The notes under the pieces were generated by a model. That model had not been told where the DNA came from. It worked only from the letters and a program-made list of their open reading frames with translations, and ran no database searches. Positions 1 to 9,472 of a stretch of DNA of 64,000 nt are shown here, piece after piece. Made by a program: the position numbers and the translations under genes. Within the stretch, counting starts at the first letter, position 1, and each line of letters begins with the position of its first letter. The DNA comes from Paulinella micropora (Eukaryota > Cercozoa > Imbricatea > Euglyphida > Paulinellidae), in contig WBZZ01001465.1 of the NCBI GenBank assembly GCA_019918135.1, positions 108,501 to 172,500 on the forward strand, written 5' to 3'.

Positions 1-1
1 G

Positions 2-1015
2 CTGCTGCACGCGAAGGCGGTGCTGTGGCGCCACGGCAACGCGTCCCTAGGTTCTTTCCAGCACTACCACCCCTGCTTCCGTGGCTGGCAGCAGCGGCCG
101 CTGTCGGCCGCTGTGGGCCGAACCGAGCTCTGGCTCGCGAGCGGCAGGCTACAGGGGCACGGCCCCGAGCGCGTGCTGGTGACGCACCATGTGTCCGGCT
201 CAGACCACCTGCCCTGTGTCAACCAGAGCCAGCACGTGGCACTCGTGGCCTTCAGGCGCAGCGCCGATGTGGCCCTCGCCCAGCGCCTAAGCCGCACCGG
301 GGTGCGGCTCGTGGTCGAGACCGCATCTTCGGCAACGGCGGGGGAGCTGCTGCGAAGCAGCGTGCACGACGCCAGGGGCCGCCGCTGGTTCCTGTTCCAC
401 GAGCCCGAGACAGCCGCGTACGCCGCCGTCTTTACGCCGTGCGGCAGCGAGCTCTGCGCCGGCTCGGGCCGCAACCGCCCGCAGGTCTGGGCTCTGGCTA
501 TGGGATACCGACACCTCCACGGCAGCTTCGAGAATTTCTCATAGACCATAGCCCGCAGCCATGTCCATTGGCACCACAGCAGCCGGACATTGGTGGTCCA
601 GGCCCAGGTGGATTGACAGTCGCCGGAGGTGCGCTGGCAGGCTCAGGACGGCCCGATTCTTAAAACCTCATTAGTGCTTAGCTTTTATTTAGCCTTCATG
701 CTCGCGGCCTGCGTGCTCTTGTGCTGGTGCCGCGGCGTCTTATACGAGATCCAGCCCTCCAGATTTTGCGCGCTGTGTGATCGGGGGCAGCTCTACAGCC
801 CGATCGGCCCCCACCGGCGCGCTTGTTGTGTGTGTTGCGAGAAAAACCGCCAACGCTGTCGCCGCTATCTGCGGCATCGCACGGCGCGGCGTTTGCTGGT
901 CTTAATAGTGTGCTTTAAGAAAGCTTGGGCGCTAATATTCTTGATGTTCTTGCTTATATTTTTCTTTTGGCTGATTTCCCTCGACCACGCGAGCGACAGC
1001 GACCCGGGGCTGTGA
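2..1015 (+). CDS. Cys-rich membrane protein, 5' partial, two exons
   Basis: The frame is open from base 2 without a start, so the gene enters from outside the window. Exon 1 (2-484) encodes a luminal-looking domain with scattered Cys, His and Trp. Exon 2 (620-1015) holds a hydrophobic helix near its start, a Cys-rich stretch with several CxxC-type pairs, a second very hydrophobic helix near the end and an acidic tail, closing with TGA. Read without splicing, the frame meets TAG at 542 and TGA at 614; a GT...AG intron at 485-619 (135 nt, phase 0) removes both and joins the exons in frame. That intron is inferred from sequence only. An integral membrane protein of the secretory pathway is likely. 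I do not recognise the family. Confidence 0.5.
485..619 (+). other. Predicted intron, phase 0
   Basis: It begins GTCTGG after CAG and ends TTGACAG. Its length (135 nt) is a multiple of three and it contains the only two in-frame stops separating two segments of the same reading frame. The polypyrimidine tract is weak. Confidence 0.45.
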
Positions 1016-1159
1016 CTCGAAAAAAAAGCGCGCAAACTGCCAAAAAAAAATTTATAAAAAATTTGACAACAAAGTCTGATACTTGGCAAAAAAAAAAAGT
1101 CTGGGTTTTGTAATCGTGTTTGCAGGGGAGCCTTACCCTCCGCAAAATTGCTTAGGTAA

Positions 1160-2110
1160 CGCAGTCATTGCCGAAATGTCCTGCGCCCAAAAAGAATTTT
1201 GCCGCAATTTACGGCAAAGGGCAAAAATGTCCGTATTCTCCTGCATTTTCGGCAATTGGCGCGAAATTCACCGCAAACCGAAACCTTTGAGAATTTTTTT
1301 TTGCGAAGGACATGTCGGGAACGTTTGTGTAGCCAGTGGAAATTTTTGGGGAAAGGCGGGCGGGCGGGGATTTTTTTTTTCTGTCAAATTTTTTCCCCCG
1401 CCCGCCCCCGTTTCCCCAAAAATTTTCTTTGTCTGCCGAACTGTCCTTCGCCAAAATAAAAATTCTTTGCGTGCCGCAAAATGCGGCAAAAAACAAAGCG
1501 TCCACAAATTGCGGCGTTTTCCACTTTTGTCGCGAAATTCATCGGGAAATTGAAACCTGTGAAAAAAATTTTGCAAAGGACATTTCGGCAACGACTGTGT
1601 AGCCAAAGAAAATTTTTTGGGGAAACGGGGACGGGCGGGGATTTTTTTTAGTCTAATTTTTTTTCCCCGCCCGACCCCGTTTCCCCAAAATTTTTTGTTA
1701 GCTAATTTTCAATTACCGAAGTGTCCTTCACCAAAAAAAAATTATTGCGTGCCGCAATTTGCGGTCGATCTGAAGTGTCCACAAATTGCGGCGTTTTCTG
1801 CATTTGCCGCGAAATTCACCGGGAAATTGAAACCTGTGAAAAAAAAATTTTGTTTGCAAAGGACATTTTGGAAATTGAAAATTATCCACAGAAAATTTTT
1901 AGGGAAGCGAGGGCGGGCGGGGAATTTTTTTGTCATAATCCCCGCCCGCCCCCGTTTCCCCAAAAATTTTCTTTTGTTAATTTGCAATTGCCGAAATGTC
2001 CTTCGCCAAAAATTTTTTTATTGTGTGCCGCAATTTGCGGCAGAAAAAGAAATGTCTAAGTTTTCCGGCGTTTTCGGGCATTTGTCGCGAAATTCACCGG
2101 ATTCTGAGGC
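1160..2110. repeat. Foldback repeat array 1
   Basis: About 3.5 tandem units of roughly 275 bp. Each unit nests two inverted repeats. The first is TTGCCGAAATGTCCTTCGC facing its reverse complement across a ~120-bp core that contains a 'GTGCCGCAATTTGCGG'-type palindrome. The second is a GC-rich stem around a poly-T loop (GGCGGGCGGGGA facing its complement), flanked by AAATTTTTGGGGAAA. Copies of the first motif start near 1168, 1433, 1713 and 1988. Open frames here are proline- and lysine-rich artefacts of the repeats. The array lies downstream of the minus-strand cyclin gene. Confidence 0.8.
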
Positions 2111-2195
2111 AGGCAAGATTTTGTAAGAAAAACGCAATTTTCACGCTGATCCCCACAAAAATTTTTTATTTATTTTTTGGCACTCTCATGTGAAT

Positions 2196-3117
2196 CTAAG
2201 CTTTTTGGCCGAAACCGGCGTGCCCGGGAGCGCCCGCTTTCTCTTTCACGACGCTGGCGCGATCCGTGGTAGCCCAAGTGATCAACATCGACATCTTTGG
2301 GTTGGCCGCCCCTCCTGATCGGAGACCTTCGCAAACTGGGCCCAGCTTTTTGTATAGTTTTTCAGAATCGCCACTGTTTCTGCCCGGAGGGGCCCGCTCT
2401 GTGCGGACTGGAGCCGCAATTGCTTCTGCCTCCGCAACCAGCGTTGTTTTGCTGTCGTAGACCCGCCCGGCACTGAGGCGCGAGCCGGCCGCGCCGGCCG
2501 CGGCGAGCAGCGAGGCCAACACCAGGCGAGAGGCCCGGTGCTGCCAAAACCGGGGCGTCAGTCAGCAACACGCGCTGGGCTAGGAGCTTGCCGTCATCGG
2601 TGACATGTTTGCACTCGGGCGACGAGGCCCGGTCGATCAGCATACCTGCGGCGTTGGGCGTGTCCAGCACGTGCCAGCACACATTAATCACTGCTCCTTC
2701 CATTTGCTTGATTTCTGCCTCCGTGTAAAGGCCGTCGTCCATTACAGACAGCACAATTTTTGTGCTGTTTAAATTCTCGACCTCTTCGTATTTCAGAGCT
2801 ACCCAAAAAGAAGCTACGGCTACGAGCTGGAATTTTTCTACGTTGAAGCTAAACTCTGGTCTCTGGGTGAAAAAGCATAAAATCTCTGCGGCCCGGACTA
2901 AACTCTCCGGGCGAGTGGCAAAGTCATCACTGACTTCCAGCAACCACTCCATGACAATGTCATAGTTCCGAAATCTGTACGGGACGTTTGTCGACTGAAA
3001 TCTCTTCTTCCACTCCTGCATTGATTGTTCACGTTGCAGGGCGTACTCCCATTCTGTTGTGATCTCGTACTCGTCCGATGATGTTGCAGTCGTCGACAGC
3101 TCCCAGCCGGCGCCCAT
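2196..3117 (-). CDS. Cyclin-like protein, one frame break
   Basis: From the ATG at 3117 an acidic leader leads into a clear cyclin N-terminal box: an R-x5-MEWLLEV-type helix, then FQLVAVASFWVALKYEE, then a D-x-YT-x2-EI-x2-ME segment and a W-x-L-x-TP-like end. Cyclin boxes bind and activate cyclin-dependent kinases. A second, cyclin-C-like helix (LVLASLLAAA) follows, but in the +1 frame. The switch falls at a TTTT run near 2545-2550, so either one base is extra in this sequence or the gene is broken. After the switch the frame runs to TAG at 2196. The cyclin N-box is the strong part of this call; subtype (A, B or other) is not resolved. Confidence 0.65.
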
Positions 3118-3199
3118 TTCTTCTTCCTCGGGGGCGCCGGCAGGGGGCAGGAACAGGGTCTGCCGGCGCTGGCCCGCGCCCAACGTATAACGGAGGCCC

Positions 3200-3956
3200 A
3201 GCGCGGAGCCCAGCAGCAGCCACGCCTCCTCCCAGCTTCGCGCTGTGACCCGTTGTCTAGTTGAGCCGCCAGCACCAGGGCCCAGAGCGGTTGTGTGCGC
3301 TGGCGGCAGCGCAACAGCGTAAACTCCAGCTTGCTAACTCCGTCGCACTGATGCGCGGCCAGCGCTTTGGCTAGGAACGCCGCCGCCCGAGAGCCGAGTT
3401 CCTGGCTGTGCTCCAGACCGTGCAGTTGCCAGGCACCGTTGCGGCGGTGCAGGACCAAAGCGTGCTCTTGCAGCAGGCACAAGAACGTGCCGCAGTGGCC
3501 CCAGGCAGGGCTCTCTTCCTCTGCGCCGTTTAGGTAATAGCTGAGCATTCCTGGTGGCTCCAGGCACAGCACAAAGGGGCTGAGCTTGCCTTGGTACTGA
3601 AACGCAGGGTCTAGCTCCGAGAGCAGCGCCCTGGCGGTCAAAAACCACGCTAGCGCGGCCGATGCCCTCTCGGGCGAAAACGGGCCGTCCTGCAATTGGA
3701 GACCCCCTCGCCGGACACTTTAATAGGATTGAGGCGGGCGTCTAGCAGGCCCAGACCGCCTACTACCAAGCTGCGCAGGTTAAGCAAACGTTTGGATTCT
3801 CTGTCATCAAGGCGAGAGCAAACTCGCTGTCCCAGCCTAGAATGCCGGACTTTGGCTGTTGGTTATTGTGCAGGTACGGGGCGCAGCTGTCGCACCGCAG
3901 AGCGGCCTCAGGGTCAATCTCCTGCGCCAAGCCCCAGAGCGCCGCGTACCACCTGT
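3200..3956 (-). pseudogene. Frame-broken coding stretch between two genes
   Basis: Protein-like sequence continues downstream of the 415-aa frame but switches frame at about 3990, 3790 and 3700. The longest piece (3695 down to about 3230) is rich in Leu, Ala and Trp and looks alpha-helical; another piece contains LNLRSLVVGGLGLL, reminiscent of a leucine-rich repeat. It may be the C-terminal half of the 415-aa protein upstream, disrupted by indels or short introns, or a separate gene. No function is assigned. Confidence 0.35.
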
Positions 3957-5204
3957 CTAAGATCGGCCCTGCCGGGCCTGTTCCCCGACGACGGGTTCGT
4001 ACAAGTAGCCTAGCCGGCCGTCCAGAGTCGTTAGCTGCAACGTCGGCCGGAAGGCACCGAACAAGATCTGTCGGATTTGCGGGTTTAGCAGCCTGGGCCC
4101 CGAGAAAAAGTGTGCGCCATTCTGCGCGGCCGACACACGGACACGCAGGTGCTCCGGGGTTGAATGAAGCCACTGCATGTTGCCTCGTTTAAGAATTTCC
4201 AGTTCTAAGTCGACCCACGACCTCAGTGCCGGCTCCTCCGAACGCGCCCCTTCTTTCCAGAGTTGGACAAACTTGGACTCACGTACAAAAGTAACACCGT
4301 TTTCGGCCGCGGGGCAGGCCTTGCCAGAAGGGTAATTGATCAGCTCGGGCGCGGAAAGTTGCTCGCACTTGTGCACAAACCCAGAACGTTCTGCCAGTGC
4401 CAGCGCCAGGCCGTACACCCACACGCGCCACGTGCCGTGCCGGCGGTCTTCATCCGCTGCGGCCTCCTCGCTGTGGTTGAACAGGCAAGCCATGATGTGC
4501 CGGGCCTCTACTCTCGTGCTCGCGGCCACGCCCTGGTAACTGAGCTGCAGGGCCGGCTCGCAAATGGCCTTGGCTTCGGTCGCAGAAATTGGCCAGCGGC
4601 CGCGGTAGGGTTCTAGGAGCAGCTCGCCTACCTGGAAAGGTTGTTTGTCTGGGCGGGCCAACCACCGTTTCAGTCCGTTTATGTACCTCTGCTGGCAACA
4701 TGGCCAGGTTAGCTCCTGGGGTTTACACAGCATCTCGTACAGCTCTTCCTCGTCCTGCCGATGAGCCTGCCGGGCGGCGGCCCTGCGCAGAAAGTACAGA
4801 CACCGGCGCACGGCGTCCCGCCGGCCGGGGTCGTGCCAGCGCGTAGCCAGCCCGTAGCTCAGGCGGTCCGCCGTTGGCGCGGTGGCAGTTCCGGCCAGCG
4901 CCTCGTCCAGCGCGGCAGCGTACGGTGCGTCGCTCTGGCAGAAGGAGGCGCCCAGCGCAGCCCGTTCCTCATATAGTCGTTTGAGCAGAGGGTCTTCTAC
5001 CTTGCGCCTTTTGGCCGGTGGCGTCGTCGTCACGGGCGTGCAAGCGCAGGGCCCCTTGGGCGCCGACGACAGCTGTACGCGGTCGGCCGGCAGTGAGATA
5101 CACACCGTGACCTCGCCATGTTTGTTGCACGCGGCGCGGACGGCTCGCAGCAGAGCTTGTTCATTAGTGTAGCTCACTTCCAACCTGTAGACATTCCCGT
5201 CCAT
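3957..5204 (-). CDS. Hypothetical 415-aa protein with NLS-like motif
   Basis: The start is the ATG at 5204, which follows a low-complexity leader. The protein has a basic PAKRRKVED stretch near residue 70 that resembles a monopartite nuclear localisation signal. Helical, Arg/Ala/Glu-rich sequence follows, with a CCQQRYINGLKRWL segment mid-protein. I recognise no catalytic motif. The frame ends at TAG (3957), but coding-like sequence continues in another frame just downstream, so the true C-terminus may be longer. The upstream side is occupied by foldback array 2, which separates it from the divergent glycosyltransferase gene. Codon use is GC-rich like its neighbours, consistent with a host gene. 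Confidence 0.55.
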   Translation of the reverse strand: MDGNVYRLEVSYTNEQALLRAVRAACNKHGEVTVCISLPADRVQLSSAPKGPCACTPVTTTPPAKRRKVEDPLLKRLYEERAALGASFCQSDAPYAAALDEALAGTATAPTADRLSYGLATRWHDPGRRDAVRRCLYFLRRAAARQAHRQDEEELYEMLCKPQELTWPCCQQRYINGLKRWLARPDKQPFQVGELLLEPYRGRWPISATEAKAICEPALQLSYQGVAASTRVEARHIMACLFNHSEEAAADEDRRHGTWRVWVYGLALALAERSGFVHKCEQLSAPELINYPSGKACPAAENGVTFVRESKFVQLWKEGARSEEPALRSWVDLELEILKRGNMQWLHSTPEHLRVRVSAAQNGAHFFSGPRLLNPQIRQILFGAFRPTLQLTTLDGRLGYLYEPVVGEQARQGRS

Positions 5205-5439
5205 TTTACATCCCTTTTTGTTGCCAAACGGCGGTGTTCTCTTTCTTTTTTTTAAAAGTAAAAGAGAAGCGAGAAAATTTCTTTTTTTTTTTATTAAGTA
5301 AAAGAGAAGCGAGAAAAAAACAAGTACAAAAAAAAGAGTGAGCGACGGAGAGACTGGACAGCTCCGAGAGAAGGAGGGGGGGGAGGGGCGGGGTCGTGCA
5401 AGCCCCAAAATCGCCCCAAAAAAAAAGTTTTTTTTGGGT

Positions 5440-6105
5440 GCTGCAACTCGCGGCAAAAGGAATTCGTCCGCACCTCCCTGCATTTTCGGCATTTGTGGCG
5501 AAATTCACCGGGGAATTGAAACCTGTGAAGAAAAGATTTTTTTTTTTAGCGAAGGACATTTTGGCACATTTGTAGCTTAAGAAAATTTTTGGGGAAAGGC
5601 CGGCGGGCGGGGGAATTTTTTTTTATTTACATTTTTCCCCGCCCGCCCCCGTTTCCAGAAAAATTTTCTGTAGGACATTTAGTCGTTGCCGAAATGCCCT
5701 TCGCCCAAAAAAAATTTCTTTGCGTGCCGCAATTTGCGGTCGATCTGAAGTGTCCGCAAATTGAGGCGTTTTCCCCGTTTGGCGCGAAATTCACCGCAAA
5801 ACCGGAGCTTGCGAAAAAAAGATTTTTTTGAGCGAAGGACATTTCGGCAATAACTGTGTAGCTCAAGAAAAATTTTCGGGAAAGGCTGGCGGGCGGGGGA
5901 ATTTTTTTTTAACATTTTTTCCCCGCCCGCCCCCGTTTCCCGAAAACTTCTCTGAAGGACATTTAGTCGTTGCCGAAATGTCCTTCGCTCCAAAAAAATT
6001 TCTTTGCGTGCCGCAATTTGCGGCAAAATGTCCACAGATTGTGGCATTTTCCACGTTTGGCGCGAAGTTCACCGGGGAAAACCGAAAACACAGCTAAAAA
6101 AAATA
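5440..6105. repeat. Foldback repeat array 2
   Basis: About 2.3 units of the family described at 1160-2110: paired TTGCCGAAATGTCCTTCGC/GCGAAGGACATTTCGGCAA motifs (near 5548, 5688, 5831, 5970) alternate with the GC-rich stem carrying a poly-T loop (5590-5665, 5870-5950). It sits between two divergently transcribed genes. Confidence 0.8.
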
Positions 6106-6470
6106 TTTTCGCTACCAATGGCAGCTATTTATATTTTTGGTGAGCGAGCGCCGGCGGGCGGGGTCGGAATAGGGTTAGGGGGGGGGGGCCAGGGCCGCAG
6201 CGTGTGCCCCCCCCCTCGAAATGGAGGGGGGCCGCACACACCGACTCCCCCCCCCCCCGTTTCCCCTCCTCTTGGTTCCTTTTCTTGCCTTTGCTCCTCT
6301 TCCCCACCCACCAGCTTCCCTTGTGTTTTTTTCTTTTTTTTTTTGCTTAGCCACAAAAATGCAGCACCCTCGGCAGACGACGACAATCTCGGACGACGAC
6401 GACGACGACGACGAGGTCTTGGATCTGTTTTCTTTGTGTTGTTGTCCAAACGGCTGAGCCGTGTTTTTAG
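6106..6470. other. Gene-free G/C- and T-rich stretch
   Basis: It contains a GGGTTAGGGGGGGGGGG run near 6172, C-runs, a CTCTT/TTTTTTCTTTTT pyrimidine tract and a short GAC-GAC-GAC repeat near 6395. I see no convincing gene; it probably includes the promoter and leader of the glycosyltransferase gene. Confidence 0.4.
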
Positions 6471-7544
6471 ATGGCCAGCGCCAAACAGAGGAAAAAAAGT
6501 GCTTGCTGGCCAACGCCCGCCCGCCCCGCGACAATCTTCGGCTGAGCTCCTTTGTAGTTTATGCCACAGTGCTACTGGCGTCCCTCATGCTGCTGGCTGC
6601 CCTGCACACGTCCGTGACCGAATGGCGGATTTTCCGTCTGGTAGCCAGCAACCAAGCGCTCGGCGTCCGCGCCAGGCTGCTGTCAAGCGCCTTTCTACAG
6701 TCAGAGCTCGCGGTCGTCACGTTGCACACCGGCTGGAGCGGCTACGACTGGGCCGACTTCCTTCAGCCGGCCGAAGCGCGACTACTGCCGCCGGCACGGC
6801 TACCTGCTGCTCGACGAGCGGCACTACGCGCCGGAGGACGCCCTGCCACTCCACTGGTGGCTGTACCCCCAGGCAGCGCGCTTCCGCAAGCTGCAGTACT
6901 TGGAGCAGCTGCTCCGCGCGCGTCTGCCGTGCCGCTACTTCTTCTGGCTCGACGGAGACGCGTTGTTTGTGGACCAGAACCGCAGCGTGCAGGCGCAGCT
7001 GGAGGTCGTGCGGCAAATTGTTGGGCCCAACGCCACCGACGACCCGGTGTTTGTGCTCGTGGCGTCGCACAAGCGGTACGGCCTCAACAACGGCGTGTGG
7101 CTCGTGCAAAACTCCCCGCGGGCGCACGCCGCGGTTCTGGACATGTACAACAAGCTCGTGGCTCTCGGCAGTCACGTCGCCGACCAGCTCAGCGTAGCGC
7201 GTTACTATCGAGAACACGCGGACTTTGTGCGCGAGTCGACGTGGCTCGTGCCCGAAGAAAACGCCTCTTTGCTGCAGCGGTCCTGGGCGGGGCCCGACGA
7301 GCCCATCGCGTTCATCTTGCATTTGCCCGGCAAGACCATGCACGAACGCCGTGAAAGGCTGGCGGCCTTGGACTGTTGTGCACGCAGCAGCAGTAAAAAA
7401 AGAAAAACCGGCCGTTCGAGAAAAGGGGCGCTTTTTTTTTACCTAATTCTTTTTTTGTTGGACACCAAAAAAAAACTAACCCTGGAAAATAGACAAGAGA
7501 GGAGGGGGGGGGGCGGGGGGGGGGGAGAGGACGGGACAGCCTAG
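6471..7544 (+). CDS. Golgi-type glycosyltransferase (GT34-like), frame breaks
   Basis: The layout is a type II membrane protein: a short basic N-terminus from the ATG at 6471, one transmembrane helix (about 6545-6610), then a luminal domain. The luminal part has DYCRRHGY, then FFWLDGDALFVDQN (a DxD-type metal and sugar-nucleotide motif) and LNNGVWLVQNS, the order seen in GMA12/MNN10-like (GT34) enzymes. Such enzymes transfer galactose or related sugars to glycans in the Golgi. The frame changes at an A7 run (about 6491-6497) and again near 6765, just before DYCRRHGY. The DxD half reads openly from about 6700 to TGA/TAG near 7544, though the last ~50 codons are low complexity and the natural stop may lie earlier. 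The family call is moderate, the fold class good. Confidence 0.6.
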
Positions 7545-7763
7545 TTCGTGCTTATTTCCCCCCCCCCCCTCCTTACTTCTTTTCTCTTTCTTCCATTGAA
7601 CAATGCTAAACCTCTAATTTTGTTTCTCTTTTCTGCCTTTTAGCATCTTAACCCCAAAAAAAAGAGGATGCGAACAAAAAAAAAAGGATCAGAGACACAA
7701 GATCGATCTTTTTTTATTTTCTTGGGCAGCGGAAAGCAAAAAAAAAAAAGAAGAAGAAGAAAA
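7545..7763. other. Low-complexity intergenic stretch
   Basis: Poly-C, poly-A and AAGAAG runs; no gene seen. It probably holds the promoter or leader of the next gene. Confidence 0.4.
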
Positions 7764-8302
7764 GATGCGCCCGGGAATCACACACGTCGTGGTCTCGGAA
7801 AACACCTGGTAAGGCTTGTTAAATTGTGGATAGCATCTGCGCCCACGCCGCACCCAAGAGCAGCCGACGTCCAGAGCACGGGGGTTGTCGTGTATTCCGC
7901 CAGGGCGCACAGCCCGCACGTCCGCTTCGTACCGCACCGGGTGCAGTTCGGGCCTTGTTCCGCCAGACCCAACAATTTGCAGATGTTTGCGCACTTCCTT
8001 GATGCCAGGAGCAACAGGGTCGTGTACACAGATCAAATCACCGAACAGCTTGGAAAACCCGGACTCTCCGTCTGGTTGGGAATTCCCCGTAGCAACATGT
8101 TACGGCACGTGCAGCAGCCGTACGACCAAGTCAACATCAGCGTCCAAATTGTGGGGGGGCCGGCCGCTGCGAGAAGGCGTTCGTCGCGGTTAAGATCGGG
8201 TGTCATCGCGTGCCACTCGAGCTGCTTTCTTTGGTCCTGCAACTGGTGGTCATTTCTTTGGCTTGCGTGGCCTGCTGTGGTTGCCAGGCGGGCAAAGCAT
8301 AG
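7764..8302 (+). CDS. Small membrane-anchored protein, frame break at G7
   Basis: A coherent protein-like frame covers about 7845-8150: a compact domain with single Cys, several His and NISVQIVGG at its end. Just after a run of seven G (about 8153-8159) the sense continues in another frame that contains a Cys, an amphipathic stretch and one strong transmembrane helix ending in a CCGCQAGKA tail with TAG at 8300. This suggests an extracellular or luminal domain with a C-terminal anchor. The 5' end is unsure: an ATG at 7764 opens a short frame ending in TGGTAAGG, which could be a splice donor. Function unknown. Confidence 0.4.
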
Positions 8303-8364
8303 AAACACGGGAAAAAAGAACTGCTATTCGCGGCCATGAAAATTTCAAGGCTCGATTTAAGAGG

Positions 8365-8952
8365 ATGTCGCTACAGCAAGCATTTGAGCTAAACGAAGTT
8401 GATGCCGAATTGGTAGCAGGTCAATTGGCAAGGTATTGTGAACTAAACAGAGAAAAGAAAAAAGATAAAAGTGACCACTGCGTATCAACCGAAATTAGTG
8501 TAAAATGCATGAAAAAGCACAAACAAATATCAGAGGCATTCACGCGAAAACATCCGACAATTGGAAACGTTATTTTCTGGAAGTTGGTACCAATTTTAGA
8601 ATTAGCAGAAATATATCAGCACAAGATAATATACAAGAGAAAACTCGAAACGAGACAACAAGAAGCAATCATTAAGTTAATTCAAAATAGCATAAGTAAC
8701 GTTTTCGGAGACAGCACAACGGAGGATATTGTCAAGAGTTTGAAATTCCAAGCACAAACTTTGGTAGAAGCTGACATCAACACTGTCTTGACATGGCGCA
8801 GAAGATACTGGCCCAGCCAGTGGTTTATTTGTCTGCGATGGTCGAAACGTGTACTCTGGTTTTCTCTGGCGGTGTTTCTGTTTATTGTCGTTCCGCTCAG
8901 GGCCGTAGCTACCCGCCGGTGCCACGTCGACGCGCCGTTGCCGACCCGTTAA
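8365..8952 (+). CDS. Hypothetical 195-aa protein in an AT-rich island
   Basis: The chosen ATG (8365) begins a helical, Lys/Glu/Ile-rich protein of about 145 residues with no Gly-rich or catalytic motif that I recognise, followed by a Trp-rich stretch and a strong transmembrane helix near the C-terminus. Bases 8340-8790 are AT-rich and use codons unlike the GC-rich genes on both sides, so this part may be transferred or viral in origin. From about 8793 a second frame (8793-9128) reads as a 111-aa GC-rich protein overlapping the C-terminal part, so the last 50 residues may be an artefact of overlap. Confidence 0.4.
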   Translation: MSLQQAFELNEVDAELVAGQLARYCELNREKKKDKSDHCVSTEISVKCMKKHKQISEAFTRKHPTIGNVIFWKLVPILELAEIYQHKIIYKRKLETRQQEAIIKLIQNSISNVFGDSTTEDIVKSLKFQAQTLVEADINTVLTWRRRYWPSQWFICLRWSKRVLWFSLAVFLFIVVPLRAVATRRCHVDAPLPTR

Positions 8953-9128
8953 AACGACATTACAGCTGCCAGTGGTGGGACCCATTCCAGCAAACGGACG
9001 CGACGTCGTCGATGCTAGTCGCCAAATCCTCTTACGACTGCTGGCCTGGGGAGGGGGCTCACCCCCCCGCCACTGCCACCGTTTCTCCCCTCTCTGTATC
9101 AAATCTCTGGGTTTTCAATCCAATCTGA
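8793..9128 (+). CDS. Hypothetical 111-aa protein
   Basis: Begins at the ATG at 8793, overlapping the preceding frame by 160 bp. The first 85 residues have several Cys and Tyr and a YSCQWWDPF segment; the rest is Pro/Thr/Ser-rich. Composition matches the GC-rich host genes. It is either a short gene or an exon. No family recognised. Confidence 0.25.
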   Translation: MAQKILAQPVVYLSAMVETCTLVFSGGVSVYCRSAQGRSYPPVPRRRAVADPLKRHYSCQWWDPFQQTDATSSMLVAKSSYDCWPGEGAHPPATATVSPLSVSNLWVFNPI

Positions 9129-9472
9129 ATTTTATATTAAATATATATTCTTCCACGTGTTCTCGGAACTTGTCGTTTTGTTGTGTACAGGACAGTTGCC
9201 CTCGCGGTCTGCAGATCCCAGCGCAGCCTTTGGCGCAAATTGCACTGAAGAAGGCATGCGCAGCGGCTCGTATGTGCTGATCTGGACTTGCGTGTTGTGG
9301 TGGTAATGCAAATAGTGGAATAGGAGGTGCTCTGGTTAGTACTCGTTAATGATAGAATCTATCACGGCGTCCGGCAGACGACGCTCTCGCAGTGCCTGCC
9401 TGCGTTGACTGTGGCGTAGGACCGCAATTACTTAGTGATTTCCACGCAAGGGGCGCTTCTGTTTGCAGTCTG

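Noticed and set aside
1083-2193. Long open frames inside the foldback array.
   Set aside because: Lys/Asn/Phe- and Pro-rich products repeat with the 275-bp unit and appear on both strands; they are products of the repeat.
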